Shown here: one piece after another, positions 26,077-34,610 of the stretch
How the letters are laid out: each line of letters starts with the position of its first letter
Position numbering within the stretch: position 1 is the stretch's first letter
Origin: Ignavibacteriales bacterium
Lineage (GTDB): Bacteria > Bacteroidota > Ignavibacteria > UBA10030
DNA: 37,164 nt
Assembly (NCBI GenBank): GCA_026390585.1
Contig: JAPLFP010000162.1
Coordinates: 1 to 37,164, forward strand
Direction of reading: 5' to 3'
The notes under the pieces: model-generated
Seen by the model: the letters and a program-made list of their open reading frames with translations, nothing else
Told to the model about the DNA's origin: nothing
Database searches by the model: none
Position numbers and translations under genes: made by a program

Positions 26077-28503
26077 ATGGAAGCATCATGGTGGAGTTGC
26101 AGACCAGCAGCCCGGCTCGCGCTGCTGTTCATCATCGGCATTGTGCTCTCAGGTGCTCTGAAGGGAAATCCGCGTCTCCTTCTGGCGGCGGTGATCCTCA
26201 ATGCCGTCGTTGCGCTCGTGTTCCATGTCTGGTCAATCGATTCACCTTCGCCGTCGACAGTCGCCTACCATCTTCTTGTTCTGTTGCTCGGTTGGTACGC
26301 CGGAGCTGATCGGATTTCTCAGCTGGAAGAAGACGTATTGAGCCCCCGATTTTATGCCGAGCGGGTGCTGGTGGAGGGGAGAATAGAATCCGAACCTGTC
26401 CGCAAAGGCTCGCGATCAGAGATGGTCGTACATGCCGAGAGGATCTTGCGACAGACGAAGAGTCAACAAGTCGACCGACGGGTGTTGGTGCATGTCGTGA
26501 AGTCTGCCCGGTGGCTTGACGGCGACTCACTACAGATTGGAGACGCGGTTCGATTCACGGGAACACTCGAACCATTGCCGGGAGCACGCAACCCCGGGGA
26601 ATTCGACTACGGACGCTACCTGGCCCTGAACGGAGTTCAGGGATTCATCACTGTGCGAGATACCAACGCCATTGCTCTGAAGGAGCGCTCGAACAGCCTG
26701 ACACTCTCCGCCGTTATCGGTCGCGCACAGAAGGCGATCTTTGGAGTCTTCGATCGCTATCATAAACCTGAGGAGGCTGGATATCTCAAGGGAGTTGTTT
26801 TTGGCTATCGCGCGGACCTCTCGGTTGAAGTGAAACAATCCTTCATGAATACTGGAACAACACACATTCTGGCGGTGTCTGGTTCGAATGTTGTCGTGGT
26901 CGCGTTGATTTTTTCTTCTCTCGTTGGTTTCCTTCGTGTCTCCCGGAAGACTGCAACTCTCCTCACCTTGATCGGTTTGCTTTGGTACATGGTGATCACC
27001 GGGCTCAGCCCGTCGGTCATCCGGGCGACGATCATGGGAATTGCGATTCTTGGGGGGACACTTCTGGGACGGAAGGGAGATGTCTACAATTCGTTGGGCT
27101 TCGCAGCCCTCCTGATCCTTGTCTGGGATCCGACGTACTTGCTTGATGTCGGCTTTCAACTCTCGTTCGCAGCCGTACTGTCAATCGTCTATTACTATCC
27201 GAAACTGGAGCCACTGATTGAGATGATTCCTGGCAAACTCGTCAGGACCGGTCTCGTCAAATCCGGACTTCAGCTCTTTCTGGTGTCGCTTGCGGCACAG
27301 ATTGGCACGATGCCGTTCACGGCATTCTATTTCGGTCGCGTGTCTGTCGTTGCGATTGTCGCGAATCTGATTGTTGTTCCGGTGAGCGGAGTTAATGTCT
27401 TGCTCGGCTTTGCGACGGTGGCCTTTTCGTTTGTCTCCGATTGGATCGCCGGGAGCTATGCGGCTTTGGACGATCTTATTGTCTCAATGCTCTTGAAGTT
27501 CGTTCTTTGGTGCTCGAAGGTGCCGTTTGCATACGTCGAAACGATGAAAGTTGGGGGTGTATTTACCGCTTTCTATTATATTGTGGTAACAGCAATCTTC
27601 AGCATGCGACGGCCCAAACTGCTTGCCAAGTCAGCTGTAGCTCTGCTTGTCGCCGTGAACTTTGTGGTCTATCGCGATGTATGTACTGTAGGCCTGCCGT
27701 CCCTTCGTGCAACTGTCATCGATGTCGGGCAGGGAGATGCCATCCTCTTGGAACTTCCCAACCAACACGCGGTTCTTGTCGACACTGGACCCAAGGTCAT
27801 GACGAACGATTCAGGCGAACGGATGATCGCCCCTCTTCTGAAGAGAAAAGGGATTGAGACTCTCGACGCAATCATCCTTACACACCCGCACGACGACCAT
27901 GTCGGGGGGTGCAAGTATCTACTGGAGAATTTCAAGACAAGTTGCCTGATGATTTCTGACTCAGCATCACAAAGCCGCCCGTATGAGGAGATCCTCACAC
28001 TGGCACGGGAATCAGGCATCCCGGTTGTTCTGGCCCATGCAGGAGAATCCTTGCAATTTGACCCAACGACACGCATCTTTGTATTGCATGCTGCTCCCAA
28101 AGCGCGTCCGCGTGACCTGAACGATGAATCTATCGTGGTCAAAGTCGTCTATGGACGTTCGTCCCTGATTCTCATGGGGGACGCGAGTACGCGAGTCGAA
28201 GAAGAACTTCTTCACGGTGGAGCTCAGATTCTCTCCAGTGATGTGATCAAGGTGGCGCACCACGGTGCCGTCACCAGCTCGGGCACAGAGTTCCTGAACA
28301 CAGTGAAGCCGACGTTGGCATTGATTTCGGTGGGGCGTGACAACAAGTTCAATCATCCATCGCCGATGATTCTTTCCCGATATGAATCCCTGGGAATTGA
28401 AACAAGGAGAACCGATCTTCGCGGCGCGCTTGTGATTGGAAGTGATGGAGCATGTTTCCGGAGTGAGTCATGGCGTCACGATCATCTGATTTCATTTTTC
28501 TAG
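26077..28503 (+). CDS. comEC: ComEC/Rec2 DNA-uptake channel protein
   Basis: 808 residues, the full three-domain architecture. N-terminal membrane helices surround a soluble OB-like DUF4131 region (about 85-205). The central competence domain has many membrane spans and carries HILAVSGSNV and LSPSVIRATIM, both characteristic. The C-terminal metallo-beta-lactamase domain begins at ATVIDVGQGDAILLE and has the metal motif THPHDDH near residue 602-607, then GDAS and KVAHHG. It is thought to pass single-stranded DNA through the inner membrane, with the C-terminal domain as possible nuclease. Other competence genes are not in the window. Confidence 0.95.
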   Translation: MEASWWSCRPAARLALLFIIGIVLSGALKGNPRLLLAAVILNAVVALVFHVWSIDSPSPSTVAYHLLVLLLGWYAGADRISQLEEDVLSPRFYAERVLVEGRIESEPVRKGSRSEMVVHAERILRQTKSQQVDRRVLVHVVKSARWLDGDSLQIGDAVRFTGTLEPLPGARNPGEFDYGRYLALNGVQGFITVRDTNAIALKERSNSLTLSAVIGRAQKAIFGVFDRYHKPEEAGYLKGVVFGYRADLSVEVKQSFMNTGTTHILAVSGSNVVVVALIFSSLVGFLRVSRKTATLLTLIGLLWYMVITGLSPSVIRATIMGIAILGGTLLGRKGDVYNSLGFAALLILVWDPTYLLDVGFQLSFAAVLSIVYYYPKLEPLIEMIPGKLVRTGLVKSGLQLFLVSLAAQIGTMPFTAFYFGRVSVVAIVANLIVVPVSGVNVLLGFATVAFSFVSDWIAGSYAALDDLIVSMLLKFVLWCSKVPFAYVETMKVGGVFTAFYYIVVTAIFSMRRPKLLAKSAVALLVAVNFVVYRDVCTVGLPSLRATVIDVGQGDAILLELPNQHAVLVDTGPKVMTNDSGERMIAPLLKRKGIETLDAIILTHPHDDHVGGCKYLLENFKTSCLMISDSASQSRPYEEILTLARESGIPVVLAHAGESLQFDPTTRIFVLHAAPKARPRDLNDESIVVKVVYGRSSLILMGDASTRVEEELLHGGAQILSSDVIKVAHHGAVTSSGTEFLNTVKPTLALISVGRDNKFNHPSPMILSRYESLGIETRRTDLRGALVIGSDGACFRSESWRHDHLISFF

Positions 28504-28575
28504 AAGTCTTTTCGCTTCAGGAAGCGGATCCGCGCAATGGAACGTCGATGAACATATTCTGAGAGCAAGGAAACA

Positions 28576-30222
28576 ATGATGAAAAAAACCATCAACGAAC
28601 AGTTCACACGTTGGGAAGAAGAGCGGGTGAAGCCCTCGCTTGCGAAATCTCCGGAGCGCAGGAAGCCGTTCTCGACAGATTCCGGCATTACGATCGATCG
28701 TTTGTATATTCCGCCGGAGTCGGAGTACGAATCGCATTTGGGATTTCCCGGAGAGTATCCATTCACGCGCGGTATCTATCCGACGATGTACCGGAACCGT
28801 CTGTGGACGATGCGCCAGTACGCGGGGTTCGGAACAGCGGAGGAATCGAACAGGAGATATCACTACCTCACTGATCAGGGGACGACAGGACTGTCCGTTG
28901 CATTCGACCTTCCGACACAGATCGGATATGACTCTGATCATCCTTTGTCCGAAGGGGAAGTTGGAAAAGCAGGGGTCGCAATTGACACTCTGGCAGATAT
29001 GGAGACTCTCTTTGACGGGATTCGCCTTGACCGGGTAACCACATCGATGACCATCAATGCAACTGCGGCAACACTCCTGTGTATGTATATCGCCGTCGCA
29101 AAAAAGCAGGGGGCGAGCCTCAAGACGATCTCCGGTACCATCCAGAACGATATCTTGAAGGAATACATTGCTCGCGGCACGCACATTTTTCCTCCGGGGC
29201 CTTCCATGAGGCTGGTGACAGATGTTATTGAATGGTGCAGCGACAATTTGCCACGGTGGAACACCATCTCTATCAGCGGATATCACATTCGTGAAGCAGG
29301 CGCGACAGCTGTTCAAGAGTTGGCCTTTACGCTGACGAATGCGATCGCGTATGTCCAGGCTGCCGTGGACCGCGGACTTGACGTCGACAGATTCGGCGGG
29401 CAACTGTCCTTCTTTTTTAATGCACATAACAATTTCTTCGAGGAGATCGCCAAATTCCGGGCAGCCCGGAGAATCTGGGGCAAGATCATGAAAGAACGCT
29501 TCGGCGCCAAGCAGGAAGAGACGATGCGACTGCGGTTCCATGCGCAAACGGGTGGGTCGACCCTTACTGCGCAGCAAATCGAGAACAACGTCGTCAGGGT
29601 AACCCTGCAAGCTCTCGCAGCTGTACTCGGAGGCTGTCAATCACTTCACACAAATTCCCGTGATGAAGCGCTTGCACTTCCCACGGAGGACTCCGTCCGC
29701 CTTGCCCTCAGAACGCAGCAGATTATCGCCCACGAATCCGGAGTGACTGATTCCATCGATCCGATCGGCGGGTCGTTTCTGGTGGAATCGATGACCGATG
29801 AGATCGAGCGAAGGGTTTGGGAATACATTGCGAAGGTCGATGAACTCGGCGGTGCTGTGCAGGCCATTGAAAAGCAGTTTTATCAGTCACAAATTGCAGA
29901 GAGCGCATACAAGTACCAAATGGCGATCGAACGGAAGGAGAAAGTGATCGTTGGAGTCAACGATTTCCGCGTTGAAGGGGAGCAAAAGCCGGACATACTT
30001 CGCATCGACGAAGAAATGTGCGCGAGGCAAATCAGAAAGCTTCAGTCCACGAAAGCTGTGAGGGATCGCGTCAAAGTGGAGGAAACTCTGAAGAAACTCC
30101 AAAATATAGCTGAAGGTCGGGAGAACATCATGCCCTCGATCCTCGCCGCCGTAGAAGCATATGCTACCCTCGGCGAGATTTCAGACGCGATGAGAAGAGT
30201 CTGGGGAGAATACGAAAAGTAG
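28576..30222 (+). CDS. Methylmalonyl-CoA mutase, catalytic subunit without B12 domain
   Basis: 548 residues: the TIM-barrel half of a B12-dependent acyl-CoA mutase; the cobalamin domain must be a separate protein, not in this window. The layout resembles isobutyryl-CoA mutase large subunits (IcmA), but two residues that separate the activities are of the methylmalonyl type: Y82 in MRQYAGF (Y89 of Propionibacterium; Phe in IcmA) and R200 in KEYIARGTH (R207; Gln in IcmA). H237 in SGYHIREAG is the conserved catalytic His. It interconverts succinyl-CoA and (R)-methylmalonyl-CoA in propionate metabolism. Two Met codons begin the frame; AAGGA upstream fits the second (28579) slightly better. Confidence 0.93.
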   Translation: MMKKTINEQFTRWEEERVKPSLAKSPERRKPFSTDSGITIDRLYIPPESEYESHLGFPGEYPFTRGIYPTMYRNRLWTMRQYAGFGTAEESNRRYHYLTDQGTTGLSVAFDLPTQIGYDSDHPLSEGEVGKAGVAIDTLADMETLFDGIRLDRVTTSMTINATAATLLCMYIAVAKKQGASLKTISGTIQNDILKEYIARGTHIFPPGPSMRLVTDVIEWCSDNLPRWNTISISGYHIREAGATAVQELAFTLTNAIAYVQAAVDRGLDVDRFGGQLSFFFNAHNNFFEEIAKFRAARRIWGKIMKERFGAKQEETMRLRFHAQTGGSTLTAQQIENNVVRVTLQALAAVLGGCQSLHTNSRDEALALPTEDSVRLALRTQQIIAHESGVTDSIDPIGGSFLVESMTDEIERRVWEYIAKVDELGGAVQAIEKQFYQSQIAESAYKYQMAIERKEKVIVGVNDFRVEGEQKPDILRIDEEMCARQIRKLQSTKAVRDRVKVEETLKKLQNIAEGRENIMPSILAAVEAYATLGEISDAMRRVWGEYEK

Positions 30223-30268
30223 CCTGTTCGTGTTGTCCATCAGGCATGGCCACCAACGGACAGCAGCT

Positions 30269-30297
30269 TTGTCTATTGTGGCCATTTTCTCTATATT
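30269..30297 (+). promoter_or_regulatory. Promoter for the TrmH-type gene
   Basis: TTGTCT (30269-30274), 17 bases, TATATT (30292-30297). The expected transcription start (about 30304) nearly coincides with ATG 30303, and there is no Shine-Dalgarno sequence, so the mRNA may be leaderless. Confidence 0.55.
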
Positions 30298-30302
30298 AGT
30301 GC

Positions 30303-31103
30303 ATGCACATCACCAAGAACGAAATCAAGTATATACGCTCTCTTTCGCAGAAGAAGAACCGCCAGACGGAACAGAAGTTTGTTGTCGAAGGGTGGCGGGC
30401 GCTGAAAGAAGTCTTGAACTCAGCATCGAAGGTGGAGATTGCCGGAGTTCTTTCCCGGTACCTGGACGATCCCGACTACAAGGGAATTCTTTCGAAGCTT
30501 GAAGAACGAGGCGCTGTTGTGAGGGAGTTGACGGAAACAGAACTCAATGCCCTTGCTGACACTGTTCATGCGCAGGGTGTCATCGCCGTGGTTCAGCAGA
30601 AAAAAGGTTCGCTCGAACCCGATGTTCTGAAGAAGGCTTCACTCGTTGTTGTTGCAGATGCCGTGAGTGACCCCGGCAATCTCGGCTCAATCATTCGTTC
30701 TTCGGATTGGTTCAATATCGATCTGCTCCTGTTGGGAAAGGGATGCGTCGAACTTCACAACGACAAAGTCATCCGATCGACGGTAGGCTCGATCTTCCAT
30801 CTTCCCATCGTCGAGGATATTGAACTCTTGTCTACGCTGCGAGTGCTCAAGAAGAACGGATTTTGCGTGATCGCACTCTCAGGAGATGGAAAGCATTCCT
30901 ACGAGGATCAGCCGATGTCAGGGAAACTCGCGATCGTCCTGGGCAGTGAAGCTCATGGAGTCTCGGCCGAGGTGCGAACTTTGGCAGATGATATTGTGCG
31001 CATCCCAAAATATGGAAAAGCGGAATCTCTGAATGTGGGAGTGGCGTGCGGAATTGTGCTCGCACGCATCCGAAGTCAAAGGGAGACGAAGAAAGGAGCA
31101 TAA
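30303..31103 (+). CDS. TrmH/SpoU-family RNA 2'-O-methyltransferase
   Basis: 266 residues. An N-terminal substrate-binding domain (about 1-100; ITKNEIKYIRSLSQKKNRQ and KFVVEGWRAL) precedes the knotted SPOUT domain with its three motifs: DPGNLGSIIRSSDWF (123-137), GSEAHGVS (214-221) and ESLNVGVACGIVL (241-253). It methylates a ribose in rRNA or tRNA; the target position is not readable here. The N-terminus at ATG 30303 is supported by the domain start even though no ribosome binding site is visible. Confidence 0.93.
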   Translation: MHITKNEIKYIRSLSQKKNRQTEQKFVVEGWRALKEVLNSASKVEIAGVLSRYLDDPDYKGILSKLEERGAVVRELTETELNALADTVHAQGVIAVVQQKKGSLEPDVLKKASLVVVADAVSDPGNLGSIIRSSDWFNIDLLLLGKGCVELHNDKVIRSTVGSIFHLPIVEDIELLSTLRVLKKNGFCVIALSGDGKHSYEDQPMSGKLAIVLGSEAHGVSAEVRTLADDIVRIPKYGKAESLNVGVACGIVLARIRSQRETKKGA

Positions 31104-31109
31104 GGTGTT

Positions 31110-32045
31110 ATGCTGACCGCTGTGCCCGGATTCAAGGTCGGTCACTTCACGGAAATGAAGGCAATGACGGGTTGCACCGTCATTCTTTGTCCGCCGAATA
31201 CCGGTGCAAGCTGTGATGTGAGGGGGAATTCCCCCGGCAGCAGAGAGCTTGCACTTCTGGCCCCCGAGAAATCAGTTCAGGAAATCCACGCTATCCTGCT
31301 CACCGGCGGGAGTGCGTTTGGCCTCGCTGCCGCCGATGGGGTGATGCGTTGGTTGGAGGAACATAACGTCGGATATCCCACGCCGTGGGCCAAAGTCCCG
31401 CTTGTGCCCACTGCGGTCGTGTTCGATCTCAATGCAGGTAGCAGCTCTGTTCGTCCTGATGCGCTCAGTGGATATCGGGCATGTGATACTGCCTCGACTG
31501 GACCATTCGATGAAGGAAACGTTGGAGCGGGAACGGGGACAACGGTGGGAAAGTGGAAGGGAACTGAATTCTGGATGAAAGGCGGATTAGGGAGTGCCTC
31601 CGCTGAACAATCCGGACTTATTGTTGGAGCTCTCGCTGTCGTCAACGCAGTCGGTGACATCATCAACGAGAACGGGACTATCCTCGCTGGTGCACGACGA
31701 CCTGATGGTCAGTTCATCGGTGTGGCAGAACCATATCGCCCATTGATGCGTGGCAAGGTACTCGAGCAGTCCAACACAACGCTGGCCGTTGTGGCCACGA
31801 ACGCGAAACTGACGAAACTGGAGTTATACCGGGTTGCTCAACGAATGCACGATGGAATGGCGCGGGCAATTGTTCCGATACACACTTCGGCTGATGGCGA
31901 TGTGTCCTTTGCGCTCGCCTGCGGTGAGGTGAAAGCGGATCTCGATCTTGTCTCTGAGATTGCTGCTCAGGTCACGGCCGAGGCGATCCGACGTGCGGTG
32001 AGAGCCTCCAGAACCACGTCGGGAATACCGGGGCTCAGTGCTTAG
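31110..32045 (+). CDS. P1 family (S58/NylC-type) N-terminal-nucleophile peptidase
   Basis: 311 residues. The DmpA/NylC family matures by self-cleavage before a Thr or Ser that then becomes the nucleophile. The matching site is N222-T223 in QSNTTLAVVATNA. Other family features: LLTGGSAFGLAAADGV near 63-78 and EGNVGAGTGTTVGKW near 135-149. Known members hydrolyse D- or beta-aminopeptides or nylon oligomers; this one's substrate is unknown. No signal peptide. It follows the methyltransferase gene by six bases. Confidence 0.92.
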   Translation: MLTAVPGFKVGHFTEMKAMTGCTVILCPPNTGASCDVRGNSPGSRELALLAPEKSVQEIHAILLTGGSAFGLAAADGVMRWLEEHNVGYPTPWAKVPLVPTAVVFDLNAGSSSVRPDALSGYRACDTASTGPFDEGNVGAGTGTTVGKWKGTEFWMKGGLGSASAEQSGLIVGALAVVNAVGDIINENGTILAGARRPDGQFIGVAEPYRPLMRGKVLEQSNTTLAVVATNAKLTKLELYRVAQRMHDGMARAIVPIHTSADGDVSFALACGEVKADLDLVSEIAAQVTAEAIRRAVRASRTTSGIPGLSA

Positions 32046-32063
32046 TTGCGCGTCAACGCTTTC

Positions 32064-32092
32064 TTGGATTCTACTCGATTTTGCTTTATCTT
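32064..32092 (+). promoter_or_regulatory. Promoter for the pseudouridine synthase gene
   Basis: TTGGAT (32064-32069), 17 bases, TATCTT (32087-32092), the same -10 box as at 8269. The start would be near 32099, about 55 bases before ATG 32155. Confidence 0.55.
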
Positions 32093-32154
32093 TTTCCGGC
32101 TCAAGGATCACGGAGTTGTTTTGCCGACCACTGTGACGTTGCGATAAGGACGAA

Positions 32155-33231
32155 ATGAAAACCTCCCACGCTCCCGGAAGGGTCTCGCTTCCACGCGCCA
32201 TCTCGAAGCTTGGGTTCGCGTCCCGCTCTCAAGCCTGTCGACTTATAGAAGACGGAAGTGTGAGAGTGAACAACAAGGTGGAGTTAAACCTGCATCGCTG
32301 GGTAGACATCGAGAACGACCGGATAGAGATTCAAAGCCAGACTCTCAAGCGCGAGGCATTTCGATACGTCATTCTTCACAAGCCTCGTGGGGTGGTGACG
32401 ACGAGGTCAGACGAACGAGGTGAGCGTACCGTGTTTGACGTCCTCGGTGAAAGGGGCGAAGGCCTCAAGTCGGTCGGAAGGTTGGACAAGGAGACGACAG
32501 GCCTCCTGCTTTTCACGAATGATCATCAGCTCGCGAATCGGGTCACGAGTCCTGATGTCAGCTTGTCAAAAACCTATGTCGCAAGCATAGATCGCCCGAT
32601 TCGAGACAGTGACCTTCAGGTGTTGTCGGAAGGAATGGAGATTCGATCCGAAGGCAAGGATGTCATTACCAGGCCGGCACGGGTTTCTGTGAGGCAGCCG
32701 CTGGAAGTTGAGATATCCATTACTGAAGGCAAGAACCGTCAGGTCCGGAAAATGCTCGAAGAGTTGGGATATGCGGTGACCGGCCTTCGGAGGATCGCGG
32801 TTGGCCCGCTCTTGCTACGCGATCTGGGTGAAGGGGAGAGCCGTGAGATGAGTGTTGAAGAAGTGAACTCTCTCAAGAGTGCTCTCGGATCGAAAGAGAT
32901 CAGAAAAGCGTCTCCGAAGTCCCATTCTTGGTTTCAAAGGAAGAAGGCTGGCGGCAGCGAGAGTGCTTTCGGGTCGACAGAAACTAAATCAGAGCATCCA
33001 AAGTCCCACACTCGATTCCAGAGGAAGAGGACCGGTGGTAGCAAGAGTGCTCCTTGGTCGAAAGAAACTAAATCAGAGCATCCAAAGTCCCACACGCGAT
33101 TCCAGAAGAAGAGAACCGGCGGAAGCAAGAATGCTCCCTGGTCGAAAGAAACCAAACCAGAGTATCCAAAGTCCCACACGCGATTCCAGAGGAAGAAAAC
33201 CGGTGGCAGCCATCGTAAGCCGAGTCGTTGA
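32155..33231 (+). CDS. RluB-type 23S rRNA pseudouridine synthase with repeat tail
   Basis: 358 residues. An S4 RNA-binding domain (about 11-55) is followed by the RsuA/RluB catalytic domain with D111 in GRLDKETTG; KNRQVRKML is also family-typical. The first 245 residues are a complete enzyme. The last 112 residues are four 28-residue repeats, each built on P-K-S-H-x-x-F-Q-[RK]-K-[RK]-x-G-G-S, strongly basic and probably disordered RNA-binding. AAGGA lies four bases before the ATG. The stop overlaps the NUDIX gene start by about 29 bases. Which uridine it modifies is not shown by the sequence. Confidence 0.92.
   Translation: MKTSHAPGRVSLPRAISKLGFASRSQACRLIEDGSVRVNNKVELNLHRWVDIENDRIEIQSQTLKREAFRYVILHKPRGVVTTRSDERGERTVFDVLGERGEGLKSVGRLDKETTGLLLFTNDHQLANRVTSPDVSLSKTYVASIDRPIRDSDLQVLSEGMEIRSEGKDVITRPARVSVRQPLEVEISITEGKNRQVRKMLEELGYAVTGLRRIAVGPLLLRDLGEGESREMSVEEVNSLKSALGSKEIRKASPKSHSWFQRKKAGGSESAFGSTETKSEHPKSHTRFQRKRTGGSKSAPWSKETKSEHPKSHTRFQKKRTGGSKNAPWSKETKPEYPKSHTRFQRKKTGGSHRKPSR
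32893..33228 (+). repeat. Four tandem 84-bp in-frame repeats
   Basis: Units 32893-32976, 32977-33060, 33061-33144 and 33145-33228. Units 2 and 3 differ at about eight of 84 bases by eye; unit 1 is most diverged and unit 4 ends in different codons. Being a multiple of three, copy number can change without breaking the frame. The other forward frame and the antisense frame are also open through it, so large false ORFs arise here. Confidence 0.92.
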
Positions 33232-33670
33232 AGCATGCGTTTTCAAGATTGCACATGGTGGGCCGGAATACCTTCTTCTCAAGCGGTCGGAGAATGACAA
33301 CATCTATCCCGGGATGTGGCAATTGGTAACCGGATCAATGAAAGATGGAGAGCGTGCCGTCGATGCGGCGATGAGGGAATTCCGTGAAGAAACCGGGATG
33401 GTGGCAAAGCGGTTTTGGGTGGTTCCGTTTGTGAATTCTTTCTATGTTCCTGTGAATGACGCCATCCACTTGAGCCCGGTCTTTGCAGTGGAAGTTCAGG
33501 AGGAAGCACGCGTCGTGTTGTCGCCCGAGCATCAGGAGTTTGGTTGGTGTTCATTTGAGGATGTGAAACAAAAGCTTGTGTGGCCAGGACAGCGGTACGC
33601 GGTTGAACTGGTTCACGAGTACATCGTCGGTGGGCAGGAGGCTTCTCGGTTCTTGTCACTTCACGTGTAG
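33203..33670 (+). CDS. NUDIX hydrolase
   Basis: About 155 residues. The NUDIX box is complete at residues 44-66: G-x5-E-x7-R-E-F-R-E-E-T-G-M (GSMKDGERAVDAAMREFREE then TGM), which binds the metals that cleave nucleoside diphosphate-X bonds. The substrate is unknown; dATP or dihydroneopterin triphosphate-type members look similar. The likely start is GTG 33203, with GAGGAAG upstream, inside the last repeat of the pseudouridine synthase; the open frame further left reads the repeat in a second frame and is not credible protein. Translational coupling is likely. Confidence 0.87.
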   Translation: MAAIVSRVVEACVFKIAHGGPEYLLLKRSENDNIYPGMWQLVTGSMKDGERAVDAAMREFREETGMVAKRFWVVPFVNSFYVPVNDAIHLSPVFAVEVQEEARVVLSPEHQEFGWCSFEDVKQKLVWPGQRYAVELVHEYIVGGQEASRFLSLHV

Positions 33671-33693
33671 TCCATTTCACCAAGGAGAATTCA

Positions 33694-34608
33694 TTGGGTC
33701 TGCTTGTCGTTGGTTCTGTGGCGTTTGATTCGGTTGAGACGCCGTTTGGGAGCGTGAAAGAGGCTCTCGGAGGGTCAGCGATCTACATCTCTGTCGCTGC
33801 CAGTTACTTCACAGCGCCGGTGCGGTTTGTCGCCGTAGTGGGGGGAGACTTTCCAAAGGAACATATCCGGTTCCTGGAGGAGCGGAACATTGATCTTGAT
33901 GGTCTGCAAATCGTTCAGGAGGGAAAGACCTTCCGATGGGGAGGGAGATATCACTATGACCTCAATATGCGGGATTCGCTCTACACCGAATTGAATGTGT
34001 TTGAGAAATTCAATCCGGTGATTCCGGGCAGCTTCAAAAACAGCGCCTATGTCTGCCTGGGAAATATCGACCCTGTTCTTCAACGGCATGTACTGGAGCG
34101 CGTTTCGAAGCCGAGACTGGTCGTCGGAGACACCATGAACTATTGGATTGAAAGCAAGCCGAAGGAACTCTCTGAGACGATGAAAGTGATGGACGTGCTT
34201 GTCGTGAATGAATCCGAAGCTCGTCTGTTGACGAACGAACCCAACCTTGTGAAGGCAGCGAAGCGCATCATCAGAATGGGCCCGCGCATTGTCATCGTCA
34301 AGAAAGGCGAACATGGCGCGCTGCTGGTGACTGAGGAAACAATTTTTTCCGCTCCTGCCTATCCGCTGGAGAATATCAATGACCCGACGGGTGCCGGAGA
34401 TGCGTTCGCCGGCGGATTCGTCGGATGGTTGGCCCGCACCGACGATCTTTCGTCGGAGAATCTCAAGCGAGCCGTAGTCTACGGCAGTACGCTCGCATCC
34501 TTCTGTGTCGAGAAGTTCAGCGTCGACGGACTCAAAGACCTTACCTATCTTCAAATACAGGACCGATATCGCTCCTTTGTGCAGCTGTCGCGATTTGATG
34601 AACGGTGA
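33694..34608 (+). CDS. PfkB-family sugar or nucleoside kinase
   Basis: 304 residues starting at TTG 33694, which is supported by AAGGAG six bases upstream. The PfkB signature with the catalytic Asp is DPTGAGDAFAGGF near residue 230-242; GGSAIYISVAASYF near the N-terminus contains the sugar-binding di-Gly. The substrate cannot be named. Its stop overlaps the start region of mtnA, so kinase and isomerase are made together. A role in methylthioribose or deoxyribose phosphorylation is possible, although MtnK itself has a different fold. Confidence 0.9.
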   Translation: MGLLVVGSVAFDSVETPFGSVKEALGGSAIYISVAASYFTAPVRFVAVVGGDFPKEHIRFLEERNIDLDGLQIVQEGKTFRWGGRYHYDLNMRDSLYTELNVFEKFNPVIPGSFKNSAYVCLGNIDPVLQRHVLERVSKPRLVVGDTMNYWIESKPKELSETMKVMDVLVVNESEARLLTNEPNLVKAAKRIIRMGPRIVIVKKGEHGALLVTEETIFSAPAYPLENINDPTGAGDAFAGGFVGWLARTDDLSSENLKRAVVYGSTLASFCVEKFSVDGLKDLTYLQIQDRYRSFVQLSRFDER

Positions 34609-34610
34609 TC

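Noticed and set aside
28492-29640. Long minus-strand open frame (about 380 codons) opposite the mutase gene
   Set aside because: It is the antisense of a highly conserved catalytic subunit, has no recognisable domain and an R/C/S-rich composition typical of antisense frames.
32879-33202. Long N-terminal extension of the NUDIX frame
   Set aside because: It reads the 84-bp repeats of the pseudouridine synthase in a second frame; the NUDIX fold begins only after 33203.
32893-33228. Tandem repeats as a CRISPR array
   Set aside because: Repeats are directly adjacent 84-bp coding units without spacers, in frame with the pseudouridine synthase.
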